Origin: Rhodococcus sp. HNM0563
Lineage (GTDB): Bacteria > Actinomycetota > Actinomycetes > Mycobacteriales > Mycobacteriaceae
Direction: 5' to 3'
Assembly: GCF_012726195.1 (NCBI RefSeq)
Contig: NZ_JAASAF010000007.1
Span: forward strand, 62,001 to 126,000
DNA length: 64,000 nt
Shown here: in pieces, positions 53,806-63,517 of the stretch
How the letters are laid out: every line of letters begins with the position of its first letter
Position numbering within the stretch: the stretch's first letter is position 1
Translations under genes and position numbers: made by a program
The notes under the pieces: model-generated
Database searches by the model: none
Seen by the model: only the letters and a program-made list of their open reading frames with translations
What the model was told of the DNA's origin: nothing

Positions 53806-54343
53806 TCTGTGTGCGTAGACGCGTCAAGGCACGGTGCTGCGCCACGCGCACAGCGCCGGGTGTGGTGCCGAGCATGAGTGCGGTGCGTTCGGTGCTGTAG
53901 CCGCGGAAGATTCGCAGAATCACGATCTGGCGTTGTTGCTCCGGCAGTAGGTCGACGAAACGACGTGCAGCAGCGGCGAGTTCGCTGTCGAGTACATCCT
54001 CGTCGGGTGAGGGTTCGTGTACCTCGTGGACGGGCGCAACCGGGCGCGGTGCTTTGCGCCGGGCGTCGACGACCTTGTTTGCTGCGATCGCGAAGGCGAA
54101 CCGCAACACCGACCCGCCTCGATCGTCGTATCGGGGCAGCGCGCGTACCAGGGCCAGGCAGGTTTCCTGCGCGACGTCTTCGGCGGGTGTGTGTGCCCGG
54201 GTCTGCTCATCCATGCGGGCGGTGCAGAACTGCAGGATGTGCGGGCGTACACAGCTCACCACGGTGCCGACGGCGTGCGGCTCGCCGGCGACGGCGCGCG
54301 GTACCCAGTGGCGGAGCAGGAGTTCGGTGTTCTTGTCGGCCAC
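53759..54343 (-). CDS. ECF sigma factor, SigD/ShbA-like
   Basis: A 194-residue sigma factor with region 2 (TPAEDVAQETCLALVRALPRYDDRGGSVLRFAFAIAANKVVDARRK) and region 4 (LPEQQRQIVILRIFRGYSTERTALMLGTTPGAVRVAQHRALTRLR). Its pattern recalls mycobacterial SigD and streptomycete ShbA. GTG 54343 is preceded by AGAGGA; longer starts exist up to 54406. No anti-sigma gene adjoins it; the upstream gene is a nitroreductase. Confidence 0.85.
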   Translation of the reverse strand: MADKNTELLLRHWVPRAVAGEPHAVGTVVSCVRPHILQFCTARMDEQTRAHTPAEDVAQETCLALVRALPRYDDRGGSVLRFAFAIAANKVVDARRKAPRPVAPVHEVHEPSPDEDVLDSELAAAARRFVDLLPEQQRQIVILRIFRGYSTERTALMLGTTPGAVRVAQHRALTRLRTQISLFEHEDTSRSAAR

Positions 54344-54424
54344 GGCGGTGGTCCTCTCGGGTGGTGTGGATGTCACACCACCTTCCGTCGCGGCGTGGCC
54401 GAGCAATACCGACCCTCGGGTGGG

Positions 54425-55102
54425 TTATTCGTCCACCCACTCGACGGTGTCGTCGAGCGATGCCCGATCGGTGCGGCACGTGTTGGCCGGATGAGCGTCG
54501 TCTGCGTACCCGAAGGCGATCGCGCAGACGACGTCGCGGTCGTCGCCGATGTTCAGTTCGCGCCGCAACGCCGTCCCGGCCATGGGTACGGCGGCCTGCG
54601 GGACGGCAGCGATGCCGAGGGACTCCGCGGCGAGCAGCAGCGTGGAGACATAGCCACCGCAGTCGACCGCACCGTACACACCGAGGGCCTTGTCGGTGGT
54701 GATGATCGCGACGTGCGGTGCGCCGAAGAATCGGTAGTTCTCGAGCATCTGCTCGGTGCGGCGCGCGTAGTCGTCGCGGGCGATGCCGAGCGCGTTGTAC
54801 AGCGCGTATCCCGCTCCGCGGCGGCGTTCGGCGTACTCGCCCCGGTACTCGACCGGACCCGGGATATCGGGGTCGAGTTCGCCGGACGAGGCTTGCGCGT
54901 AGAGCGCCTCACGAAGGCGTTCGATGGCGTCTCCGTTGACGAGATGCACGCGCCACGGCTGGGAGTTGCACCACGACGCGGTGCGCTGTCCCATCTGCAG
55001 CATGCGTTCGATGTCCTCGCGCGGTACCTGTTTGTCGAGGAAGCCGCGGCAGCTGTAGCGGGAGTCGAGGAGGGTCGACAACATCTCTGCGTTGCTGGTC
55101 AT
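54425..55102 (-). CDS. Nitroreductase-family flavoprotein
   Basis: A 225-residue FMN-dependent nitroreductase-like protein: LLDSRYSCRGFLDKQVPREDIERMLQMGQRTASWCNSQPWRVHLV gives the FMN phosphate and flavin-binding Arg, Ser and Asn; GGYVSTLLLAAESLGIAAVPQAA is the second family block. ATG 55102 is preferred to GTG 55111. The physiological substrate is unknown; quinone or nitroaromatic reduction is usual for the family. Confidence 0.85.
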   Translation of the reverse strand: MTSNAEMLSTLLDSRYSCRGFLDKQVPREDIERMLQMGQRTASWCNSQPWRVHLVNGDAIERLREALYAQASSGELDPDIPGPVEYRGEYAERRRGAGYALYNALGIARDDYARRTEQMLENYRFFGAPHVAIITTDKALGVYGAVDCGGYVSTLLLAAESLGIAAVPQAAVPMAGTALRRELNIGDDRDVVCAIAFGYADDAHPANTCRTDRASLDDTVEWVDE

Positions 55103-55365
55103 GTCGACCACGATGGCACAAGCGAGGACTTAGCGCTCGTTCAGGGTCGGTGATCCGGCGTGCGGACCAGGATGGTCGACGTCCTCGGCTTGCGCCTCGA
55201 TCCACCACCGGTTGCATGCGAAGAATCGAGGAATATACGCATATCTAGCGCACAGCTGAGATATTGGAATATTCCCATGGGGACGTGCGTTCTGTCGCCG
55301 AGAGCCACGCTGTGTGAGACTGCAGGAATATCCGCCGACCGCATGTCTCGCAGAAGGGCGTGGGA

Positions 55366-56199
55366 ATGGACGAACAGCCGCTCATGGGACGGTCGTGGCG
55401 CACCGACCTCTTCGATGTCCCGGAGTATCTCGCCGCCGTCGGAGTTCGGCCCACCGCGCCGACCCTCGACCTGCTCGAGGAATTGCACGGCGCCCACGTG
55501 CGTACCTTTCCCTTCGGGAACGTGGACGTGCTGCTCGGCACCCATCCCGGCGTCGCGCCCGACGCGATCCAGGAACAATTGGTGCGACGAAGCCGAGGTG
55601 GTTACTGCTTCGAGCATTCGCAGATCTTCGCAGCGGCGCTCGAACACCTCGGATTCTCTGTGCGCCGGGCATTGGGGCGAGTGCACGAGCCGACCAATAC
55701 CCGGACCCACATGACGATCCACGTCGAGCTCGATGGTGAGAGATGGTTGTGCGACCCGGGTTTCGGATTCAGCATTACCGGACCCATCGCGCTGAAGGAC
55801 GGTGCTACACGCGCGGAGGGAGACCGGCAGTTCGGCGTGCGAGGGCTCACCGATCAGGGCACCACCGTCTGGGCGCTCACACGGGAGGGCGACGCCGAAC
55901 ACTACGTCGACGAGAGCCCGGTCCATCCAGCCGACGTCAGGACCGGGCATTTCATCACCTCGCGCGAGGAGAATTCGCCGTTCGTGAATCACCTCATGGT
56001 CATGCGCCACATGCCGCACGCTCACGTCACACTCACCGAAGCTGCGCGCACGACCCGAACCCCAGGAAGGGCCACCGAACACACGAAGTTATCGGTCGCC
56101 GAAGTCGTCGACACGGTACTGGAACTCGGAATTGCGTTGGACCGGAGTGAGATCAGCGCATTATCGTCCGTCGTGGAGCGGCTACGGTCCCGCAGTTGA
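55366..56199 (+). CDS. nat: Arylamine N-acetyltransferase
   Basis: A 277-residue NAT. The triad is Cys81 (RGGYCFEHS), His115 (RTHMTIHV) and Asp130 (CDPGFGF). It moves acetyl or propionyl from CoA to arylamines and hydrazines. In mycobacteria nat lies in a cholesterol-catabolic operon, but here it stands alone. The AT-leaning 55112-55365 upstream region contains a GGAATATTCC palindrome near 55265. ATG 55366 is chosen over GTG 55360 from ribosome-site spacing. Confidence 0.9.
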   Translation: MDEQPLMGRSWRTDLFDVPEYLAAVGVRPTAPTLDLLEELHGAHVRTFPFGNVDVLLGTHPGVAPDAIQEQLVRRSRGGYCFEHSQIFAAALEHLGFSVRRALGRVHEPTNTRTHMTIHVELDGERWLCDPGFGFSITGPIALKDGATRAEGDRQFGVRGLTDQGTTVWALTREGDAEHYVDESPVHPADVRTGHFITSREENSPFVNHLMVMRHMPHAHVTLTEAARTTRTPGRATEHTKLSVAEVVDTVLELGIALDRSEISALSSVVERLRSRS

Positions 56200-56223
56200 C
56201 ATGCAGCGGCCGGACAGTGGAAA

Positions 56224-57231
56224 TCACACGATGTCCTGCTCGTGTCCGGCCGCAACCCTCCGTAGCCCTCGGTACGCCTCGGCAGGCGAGCGCCTCTCCG
56301 CGACCACCGCCTCCACCTCCGCCGCGATCGGCATCACGACGTCGTATTCGCGCGCGAGTTCCATCACCGTCGGTGCGGTCTTGACGCCCTCTGCGACCTG
56401 ACCGAGCTCGGCGAGGGTTTCGTCCAATGTCAGGCCGCGTGCGAGCGACTCGCCCACACGCCGGTTCCGCGATGCCGGGCTCATGCAGGTGGCGATCAGA
56501 TCACCGATCCCGGTCAGGCCCGCGAACGTGCGCGGATCGGCACCCATTGCTTCCCCGAGCCGGGTCATTTCGGCGAGGCCACGCGCCAGCACCATCGCCC
56601 GGGTGTTGTCGCCCACCCCCAGCCCCTCGGCCATTCCCGCGGCGATCGCGATGATGTTCTTCAACACGCCGCCGAGTTCACACCCGAGTACATCGGTGTT
56701 GCGGTACACACGAAACACTTTCGACGCGAACAGCGGCTGTAGCGCCGTCGCCACCGACTCGGCCTGCATCGCCACGACCGATGCCGCAGCCATGCCGTCG
56801 GCAATCTCGCTGGCGATGTTCGGCCCCGACAGCAGGCCGACCGGGTGCCCGGGCAGGCATTCCGAGACCACCTGCGTCGGCCGCAGCCGGGTGCCAGGCT
56901 CGAGTCCTTTCGCCAGGGACAGCAACGGCACCCAGGCCCGCACTTCGTCGGCGATCGGTTCGAGGGTCGCGCGCACCGCGTGCGACGGCACACCCACCAC
57001 CATCACGTCGGCCTCGTGGGCCGCCTCGACGAGATCCGATGTCGCACGCAGATCCTTCGGCAGTTCCCGGTCGCCGAGGTACCGGCTGTTGCGATGGGTC
57101 TCGTTGATCTCGGCTGCAGTGTCGGGGTTGCGCGCCCACAGCAGAGTCGGGGTGTTGCGAGCCGCGAGCCCCGCGACCGTGGTGCCCCACGATCCGGAAC
57201 CGAGAACGACGACGCGAACCGGACGTGCCAT
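56224..57231 (-). CDS. gpsA: Glycerol-3-phosphate dehydrogenase [NAD(P)+]
   Basis: A 335-residue GpsA that reduces dihydroxyacetone phosphate to sn-glycerol 3-phosphate for phospholipid synthesis. The nucleotide motif is [13 protein letters not shown] (GxGxWG at 11-16). The catalytic Lys is in [17 protein letters not shown] and substrate residues in SRNRRVGE; the C-terminal helices match the family. It may be one of two copies, since actinomycetes often have a second next to other genes. Confidence 0.93.
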   Translation of the reverse strand: MARPVRVVVLGSGSWGTTVAGLAARNTPTLLWARNPDTAAEINETHRNSRYLGDRELPKDLRATSDLVEAAHEADVMVVGVPSHAVRATLEPIADEVRAWVPLLSLAKGLEPGTRLRPTQVVSECLPGHPVGLLSGPNIASEIADGMAAASVVAMQAESVATALQPLFASKVFRVYRNTDVLGCELGGVLKNIIAIAAGMAEGLGVGDNTRAMVLARGLAEMTRLGEAMGADPRTFAGLTGIGDLIATCMSPASRNRRVGESLARGLTLDETLAELGQVAEGVKTAPTVMELAREYDVVMPIAAEVEAVVAERRSPAEAYRGLRRVAAGHEQDIV

Positions 57232-57356
57232 CGGAATCCTTCCGTCGGTGGTCTTCGAAGAACAGATTGTCAGGCACTGCGCTGTCGTGAGTGCTCTTTA
57301 CCCGACATCGTGCCGGTATCCCCTTCGTTGTTCGTCCAGTTCGCGCTGCGTCGAGC

Positions 57357-58067
57357 TCACCGGCCGAGCAGATCCGACACCGTCATGAACCGGTACCCCT
57401 CGGCGCGCAGACCGTCGACGATGTCGGGAATCGCCTCGAGCGACGACGTCCGGGATGGGTACATCACGTGCAGCAGGATGATCGAACCGGGGCGTGTCTC
57501 CTCGAGTGCTGTCCGGACGATCTCGCCGGTGTCGGACGAGGCCGAGTCCGGTTCGACGTCCCACATGACGGTGGTCCGGTCGTGTTCGTCGAGATAGCGG
57601 GGAAGCGCAATCAGTTTCTTTCCGTAGGGCGGCCGGAAGGTGATCTCTCCGTCGTAACCGGCGTCGCGGATTGCAGCGTCGGTGCTCTCGATTTCCTCCG
57701 CGACGGTGTCGCGGCCGACGAAAACCATCCTGCGGTGTGTTGCGGTGTGGTTCCCGAGTTCGTGACCGGCCTCGACAATCGCTCGACCGAGTTCGGGTCG
57801 CTCGGCCATCTCTGTGCCCGTGACGTAGAAGGTGGCAGGTACATCGGCGTCCGCGAGAGTCTGCAACACCTCGGGTGTGAGCGGGCTCGGCCCGTCATCG
57901 AGCGTCAGCGCCACGACCTTCTCGTCGGTGTCCACGCGGTCGACGAGGGTGCCGAACAGTTGCGTGCTCCTCGAATCCATGAGGCGATACGCCGTGAATG
58001 CGGCGACGATCAGTACCAGCACGACGATCGACACGATCAGCGCTGTGACGCGGGAGCGGAAGGCCAT
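57357..58067 (-). CDS. Membrane-anchored polysaccharide deacetylase (NodB domain)
   Basis: A 236-residue protein with an N-terminal membrane helix (VTALIVSIVVLVLIVAAFTAY) and a NodB catalytic domain: LTLDDGPSPLTPEVL gives the DD metal motif, HELGNHTATHRR the HxxxH metal motif, TFRPPYGKK the RxxY groove. It faces outward and would de-N-acetylate or de-O-acetylate wall glycans such as peptidoglycan. It lies 28 bases after benE on the same strand, but functional linkage is unlikely. Confidence 0.88.
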   Translation of the reverse strand: MAFRSRVTALIVSIVVLVLIVAAFTAYRLMDSRSTQLFGTLVDRVDTDEKVVALTLDDGPSPLTPEVLQTLADADVPATFYVTGTEMAERPELGRAIVEAGHELGNHTATHRRMVFVGRDTVAEEIESTDAAIRDAGYDGEITFRPPYGKKLIALPRYLDEHDRTTVMWDVEPDSASSDTGEIVRTALEETRPGSIILLHVMYPSRTSSLEAIPDIVDGLRAEGYRFMTVSDLLGR

Positions 58068-58095
58068 TCACGCATGCTGCCAGAAGCCGGACTTC

Positions 58096-59358
58096 CTACT
58101 CGCCGTGGGGATCCGTCCAATCCTGGCGTTCGAGCAACCACGACACCGCGACACCACCGACGATCCCCCAGAACGCCGCACCGATGTTGAAGAACATCAC
58201 GTCGGACGCCGTGACGATGAACGCGACGAGCGCACCCATTGTGTAGCGGCGACTGAACCCGGCGACGAACGCACCCTGCAGGGCCTTGAGCATTGCGAGG
58301 CCACCCAGGACCGCGACGAACGACGCCGGGGCCGCGATCATCCAACGCACGAACAGTGGTGCGAACAGCCCGAAGATGATTGCCAGCGCGCCGCACGTCA
58401 ACGCCGCTGTGTACTGGCGGGACCGCTCACCGGACGAGGTCAGCAGCGCGTTCGTAGGGCCGGTCAAGCAGGTCGACACTGCTCCGACGCAGGCAGCGGG
58501 GAACGACCACAGCCCGCACATGATCGTGGAGACGTTGATCGGCGGGTTGTGCCCGACCGAGCGCAGCACGGCCACACCTTGCCCGTTCTGAACGACGATG
58601 ACGGTGATCGCGAGCGGAACCACCAGTTCGAGAAGTGCCGACCAGGTGAAGACCGGCGCGGTGAAGACCGGTGCTGCAAAGACGTTTCCACTGCCGGGCT
58701 GCGGTTCGAACCGGCCCGAGAACGCGACCGCGACGGCGCCGGCGAGCAGTGCCCCCAGGATGGGCGGCATCCACCGGCCCAGTGCTCCTACCGTGCTGAG
58801 CAGCAGGAACACCACAATCATGGGCACTGCGATCGCGAAATCGGAGCCCAGGGCCTTCACCAGGTTCGTCCCGAACGACAGGAACACACCCGCGACCATG
58901 GCCATCACGATGGGCATGGGGAGCGCTTCCATTGTGCGGCGGACGAGGCCCGTCACTCCCAGCACGGTGATCAATGCGGCCGTGGCGAAGAACGCCCCGA
59001 CCACCTCGGCCCAGCTCAGGTGGGTGAGGGACCCGCCGACGAGAATCGTGCCGGGGATCGTCCAGAAGAAGCCGAGCGGCTGCCGGTAGGCGAGGCTCAT
59101 GGCGATCGTGAGGATGCCGTTGAGCGCGAAGACCCCGAAGATCCACGACGCCAACTCCGCCTGTGACAGCCCGCCGGTGGCGCCTGCCGCGAGAATCACG
59201 GCGACAGGCCCGGTGCACGAGAAGATCAGTCCGATGAGCCCGTTCGATACGTACCTGGGTCCGAAGTCACGCAACACCGCCGCGGGCCGGAGCCATGGCC
59301 GAGGGGGCCGCTCGAACAGGTCGGTGTCGGGGCGTGTGACGTCGTCGACAGCTGTCAT
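58096..59358 (-). CDS. benE: Benzoate/H+ symporter, BenE family
   Basis: A 420-residue transporter with about 12 helices: FGPRYVSNGLIGLIFSCTGPVAVILAAG, PTNALLTSSGERSRQYTAALTCG and ALPMPIVMAMVAGVFLSFGTNL are BenE features. It lies 15 bases after the LuxR-type regulator gene in the ben gene line and should import benzoate, together with BenK. Confidence 0.9.
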   Translation of the reverse strand: MTAVDDVTRPDTDLFERPPRPWLRPAAVLRDFGPRYVSNGLIGLIFSCTGPVAVILAAGATGGLSQAELASWIFGVFALNGILTIAMSLAYRQPLGFFWTIPGTILVGGSLTHLSWAEVVGAFFATAALITVLGVTGLVRRTMEALPMPIVMAMVAGVFLSFGTNLVKALGSDFAIAVPMIVVFLLLSTVGALGRWMPPILGALLAGAVAVAFSGRFEPQPGSGNVFAAPVFTAPVFTWSALLELVVPLAITVIVVQNGQGVAVLRSVGHNPPINVSTIMCGLWSFPAACVGAVSTCLTGPTNALLTSSGERSRQYTAALTCGALAIIFGLFAPLFVRWMIAAPASFVAVLGGLAMLKALQGAFVAGFSRRYTMGALVAFIVTASDVMFFNIGAAFWGIVGGVAVSWLLERQDWTDPHGE

Positions 59359-59373
59359 CGGGCTGCTTCTTCC

Positions 59374-62076
59374 TTACTCTTCTTGGCGGAAACGTGCTGC
59401 GAGCTCGCTGCGTGAGCGGATGCCGAACTTCGCATAGACGCGGGTCAGGTGGTACTGGACGGTCTTGACCGAGAGAAACAGTTCTCCCGCCACTTCCTTG
59501 TTGGTGTGGCCCGACGCGACGAGTGTGGCGACAGCACGTTCCTGCGGTGTCAACGCGGACACGTCGGTGTGATTCCGAATGCTCACCGCGTCGCCGGACT
59601 TCAACCCGCCCGCTTTGAGCTCGCGGTCGCAGCGCGCGACGATCGAGCCCGCGCCGAGCACGGCATACAGCTCCCGCGCGGTGCGGATCACACTGTCTGC
59701 GTCACGTCGCCGTCCGGCGCGGCGCAAGGTCTGCCCGTACGCGAAATTGATGCGTGCGCGATCGTACGGCAATGGGAGGGTGTCGATTTCGGACAATGCA
59801 CTCTCGAAGGAGTCGCGGGCTGCGTCGATGTCGCCGCGCGCGCCGTGAATGCGTCCGCGCACGTACCCGAGTCGTGCTTTCGCGGAACGGTGACCTCGCT
59901 CGGCGGCACGTTCTTCGTGGGGGCGCAGGAAGGCGTCGGCGTCGTCGACGCGGCCGGTCATCACCAGCGCGTTGCCGTAGAGGTCGGGCCACGGCCAGAA
60001 TCCGGGTTCGTCGAGGGCTTCTCTGTGCCGCAGGGTCACGAGGGGGTCGAGTTGGCGGAGCACCCCGTCGTAATCTGCTGCTACCTCTGCGCATTGGGCT
60101 GCGGAGATGCAGGAGGGGACGAGCATGAGCGTGTAGTCATTGCTCCCGGCGCGGCCGCGCCGCAGGTGCTCGCGCGCGGCATCCCAGTTGCCGCGCAGCG
60201 CATGCACCTGGGCTCCCGTCCAATGGACGAGTGGCCGCAGCAGATCCAGACCGGTCGAATCGAGTTGTGCAGCGGCCCGATCCACGGTGCGCAGGGCATC
60301 GCTCCACGCCCCCAGGGTGAACTGGGTGCGGGCGAGCCACGCTTGCGCCCACAGGGAGATCCGGAGAGAGCCACCGCGGAACGTGGTGGGTTCGGAGGCT
60401 TCCAGTTCGGTACGGGCACGATCGGGCGCATCCAACGCCAACGCGAGCCAGCCTTCGGCCATGCGGATGCGCTGGCTCTGTGCTCCGAGACGGACGTGGT
60501 CGGCAAGGCCGGCGTACGAAGCACGGGCCTCGTCGATGCGTCCGGTCATGCCCAGGCCGAGGCCCCGGATGGCGTTGGACTCCACGACGGCGGGTGCATT
60601 GCCCGGGACCAGCGACGAGGCGCGATCGGCCCAGGCCACGAGTTCGTCGCCGCGCATCCTGGCCAGCGAGTGCAGAACCATCCGCTGGCAGATCATCGCT
60701 GCCAGTTCGGGGTCGCTCTCCGACTCGTCGACCATCGTCCAGGCTTCCGAGAGCAGGTAGTGCGCCTCGGCGGCGCGGCCCCGCTGGATTGCGAGGTAGC
60801 CGAGGACCGCGTTGCGCATCGGACCTCCGGGGGCGCTTTCGATCTCGGGAACGAAGGTCTGAGCCTGGGGGAGATCGGCGGCGCCGGTGAGTGCGTCGAC
60901 CCCGCGGATCAAACGTTGTGTGCGGAGGTCGCGTTCGGGCGTGATGCGACCTGCCGTGATGAGCGCCTCGGCGGCCTGCGCCCATGCACCGTCGGCAGCG
61001 CGTTGCCGAGCGAACCGATCGAGTTTGTCCGCGAGGGTGCCGTCGGCGGCGGGTGTGGCCGACACCAGATGGAACAGGGCGTTGCCCTCGTCGTCGACAA
61101 GTGTGGCCGCTCGCGCATGCAGTTCGCGCCACCGCGCCGGCCCGATCTCGTCGGTGACGGCGGCGCTGGTCATCGGGTCGGGGAACAGCAGGGTGACGAT
61201 GCCCTGCCGTTCCCGCATCGTCAGCAGACCGGCGGTGTGTGCTTCGTCGAGCAACGGTGTGGGGTCGTCGACTTCGGCAAGTGCGGCAGCCGGAGCGAGC
61301 GGCGATCCGGTGCCCAGGATCGCCGCTGCTTCGATGAGGGCGCGTGTGTCGGGTGAGCAGGCGGTGAGGACGCGTCGGACTGCTGCGGCGTGTTGCGCAG
61401 GTGCGGGGAACCGCGCCTGCCACCGCTGCCATTGGGCGCGCGGGATCTCGTCGAGGAGTTGCAACACCGGCCGGGGACTCCCGAGTGTGTGCTCGTGCAG
61501 GCGTTGAGCCGTCCAGGGTGAGAGGTCCACGCCCGCGCGGAGAAGCGCGAGCTGGGCGACATCGCCGGAGGTGAGGGCGCGGACATGGATGGTGTCGGCC
61601 CGTTGCGACGACAGGATTCGTGCGGTGGTGTCGTCGATGCCGTCGGGCAGGACGTCGGGGATCACCCACAACATCAGGATCGGGCGTTGGTGTGCGCGGC
61701 GGATCATCGACGAAAGCGACTGCAACGACTCGATATCCGACCAGTGGGCGTCATCGACGACGATGATCGTGGTGCTGTGGATCGTGTCCAGGTACGCATG
61801 CGCAGCATCGATGGGGTCGGCCCCCGGCTCCGGGGCGTGCGTCAACTGTTCGAGGACCGCCCACGGATGGTCCGACTCCCACGGCGCCCCTGATGCGAAC
61901 TGTGCGTGTATATCACGGTGCCTGCTCGTGAAAGACCGCACGAGAGCGCTTTTTCCGATGCCGGGTGGACCCTCGACGAGGGCGAGCACGGGAGACCCGG
62001 CGCGCGCCCCGTCGAGTAGTCGGTCGAGCTGCGAGAGCTCGGTGTCACGTCCTACCAGCATCGAATTGTCCGTCAC
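59374..62076 (-). CDS. Large ATP-binding LuxR (LAL-type) regulator in the ben operon
   Basis: A 900-residue regulator: N-terminal ATPase (Walker A EGPPGIGKSAL near 36-43, Walker B TIIVVDDAHW), a long TPR-like middle, and a C-terminal LuxR helix-turn-helix (LTPQERAVATLVASGHTNKEVAGELFLSVKTVQYHLTRVYAKFGIRSR). GTG 62076 overlaps the benK stop (GTGA), so it is translated with the transporter. LuxR-type regulators occur in several rhodococcal ben clusters; control of ben genes is likely but inferred. Confidence 0.9.
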   Translation of the reverse strand: MTDNSMLVGRDTELSQLDRLLDGARAGSPVLALVEGPPGIGKSALVRSFTSRHRDIHAQFASGAPWESDHPWAVLEQLTHAPEPGADPIDAAHAYLDTIHSTTIIVVDDAHWSDIESLQSLSSMIRRAHQRPILMLWVIPDVLPDGIDDTTARILSSQRADTIHVRALTSGDVAQLALLRAGVDLSPWTAQRLHEHTLGSPRPVLQLLDEIPRAQWQRWQARFPAPAQHAAAVRRVLTACSPDTRALIEAAAILGTGSPLAPAAALAEVDDPTPLLDEAHTAGLLTMRERQGIVTLLFPDPMTSAAVTDEIGPARWRELHARAATLVDDEGNALFHLVSATPAADGTLADKLDRFARQRAADGAWAQAAEALITAGRITPERDLRTQRLIRGVDALTGAADLPQAQTFVPEIESAPGGPMRNAVLGYLAIQRGRAAEAHYLLSEAWTMVDESESDPELAAMICQRMVLHSLARMRGDELVAWADRASSLVPGNAPAVVESNAIRGLGLGMTGRIDEARASYAGLADHVRLGAQSQRIRMAEGWLALALDAPDRARTELEASEPTTFRGGSLRISLWAQAWLARTQFTLGAWSDALRTVDRAAAQLDSTGLDLLRPLVHWTGAQVHALRGNWDAAREHLRRGRAGSNDYTLMLVPSCISAAQCAEVAADYDGVLRQLDPLVTLRHREALDEPGFWPWPDLYGNALVMTGRVDDADAFLRPHEERAAERGHRSAKARLGYVRGRIHGARGDIDAARDSFESALSEIDTLPLPYDRARINFAYGQTLRRAGRRRDADSVIRTARELYAVLGAGSIVARCDRELKAGGLKSGDAVSIRNHTDVSALTPQERAVATLVASGHTNKEVAGELFLSVKTVQYHLTRVYAKFGIRSRSELAARFRQEE

Positions 62077-63416
62077 GCATCCACGGTAGTCCCGGTCGAG
62101 GCGTCCGGAACGTCGATCCGCGTGTTGTGCTGCAGCGGTCGGGGAACGAAGAACGTGACGAGGCCACCGGCGAGAGCGATCACCGCGAAGATGTAGAAGT
62201 TCACGTTGTTCGCGAAGCCGGCGCCGATCAAAAGGCCACCGATGATCGGGCCGAAGATCCCGCCGAGTCGGCCGAACCCGGCGCACCATGCGACACCGGC
62301 TGCGCGAGCGGGGGTGTCGTAGTAGTTGGACACGAACCCGTAGACGAGCACCTGGGTGCCGATCGTGCCGACACCGGCGATCGCGACGGCGGTGAGGAGT
62401 ACGGACAGAGGGAACCCGAGCGTGAGCGTCACCAGGGCAACGGCGGCGAGGAAGAAGGTGGTCACGATGACGGATTGCGGACCGCGACCGTCGGCGATCT
62501 TCGATGCGATGAGGCCGCCGATGATGGCACCGCCGTTGAGGACGAGGAGGAATGCGAGCGAGCCGTCGGCGTTGTAGCCGGCGTCGGCCATGATTTTCGG
62601 CAACCATGTGTTCAGGCCGTAGGTCAGGAGCAGGCCGGCGAAGCTCATCAGGCCGAGCAGACCGGTGCCGAGCGCGTACTTCCTGGTGGCGAGCGCAGCG
62701 AAGCCGACCTTCTCGGTGGGTGCGGCAGGCGCGGCCGTGGGCATCGGGAAGCCGAACTTGTCGCAGGTGGATTTCGCTTCGTCGAGGCGACCGCGGGAGG
62801 CCAGCCACGCGGGTGATTCGGGGAGCTTGGCCAGCGCGAGTGGAAACAGGATGACGAGCGGCAGAGCGCCGATCAGGAACAGTCCGCGCCACCCGATGAC
62901 GTCACGCAACAGGATCGCGAGCAGTGATGCGAGGACACCTCCGGCGGGGACACCGCTGTAGACGATGGCGTTGAACAGGTTGCGCTTGCCGGGCGGGGCG
63001 AATTCCGCGACGACGGCACCGGCGGTGGCGACCAGGCCGCCGACACCGATACCGGTGAAGAACCGGAGGCCACCGAACATCGCGATGCTCGTCGAGAAGG
63101 CTGCTGCGCCCATACCGACCGAGAACCACACGATGTTGATCAGCATCATCTTGCGGCGGCCGACGCGGTCGCCGAACGCGCCGGTGACTAGAGCACCGAC
63201 CATGACACCGATCAGGGCGTAGGAGCCGAGTGCCCCGGCCTGCTGCGCGGAGATTTCGCCGAGCTGGGTGGGGTCGCCCATGAGTGTCGGAAGAACAGTT
63301 CCGTACACGACGAGGTCGTATCCGTCGAAGATGATCGCGACGGTGGCGAGAGCGACGATCCAGATGACGCTTCGTTTGTGCTGTGGGCTGGCCCAGGTCT
63401 GTGTGGTTCGGGTCAT
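62073..63416 (-). CDS. benK: MFS aromatic acid:H+ symporter, BenK type (AAHS family)
   Basis: A 447-residue 12-helix transporter. IFDGYDLVVYGTVLPTLM carries the AAHS motif GYD; GAFGDRVGRRKMML is the MFS loop 2-3 motif. Placement between benD and the LuxR gene and upstream of benE supports benzoate as the substrate. Gap to benD 101 bases. Confidence 0.9.
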   Translation of the reverse strand: MTRTTQTWASPQHKRSVIWIVALATVAIIFDGYDLVVYGTVLPTLMGDPTQLGEISAQQAGALGSYALIGVMVGALVTGAFGDRVGRRKMMLINIVWFSVGMGAAAFSTSIAMFGGLRFFTGIGVGGLVATAGAVVAEFAPPGKRNLFNAIVYSGVPAGGVLASLLAILLRDVIGWRGLFLIGALPLVILFPLALAKLPESPAWLASRGRLDEAKSTCDKFGFPMPTAAPAAPTEKVGFAALATRKYALGTGLLGLMSFAGLLLTYGLNTWLPKIMADAGYNADGSLAFLLVLNGGAIIGGLIASKIADGRGPQSVIVTTFFLAAVALVTLTLGFPLSVLLTAVAIAGVGTIGTQVLVYGFVSNYYDTPARAAGVAWCAGFGRLGGIFGPIIGGLLIGAGFANNVNFYIFAVIALAGGLVTFFVPRPLQHNTRIDVPDASTGTTVDA

Positions 63417-63517
63417 TACATGCTCCGGTTTGTGTGAGAGGTCACAAATGAATTCGGGCAGAAAAGTGGCCTCACCAGCAGGGGAAGGCCCACTGGCGAG
63501 GCCCGGTCGAACGGCTG

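Noticed and set aside
55141-56082. A 313-codon minus-strand frame over the arylamine N-acetyltransferase
   Set aside because: The plus strand encodes the complete Cys-His-Asp triad; the minus frame lacks any domain.
59449-61356. A 635-codon plus-strand frame inside the LuxR-type regulator
   Set aside because: Antisense shadow of a gene with an ATPase motif and a LuxR helix-turn-helix.
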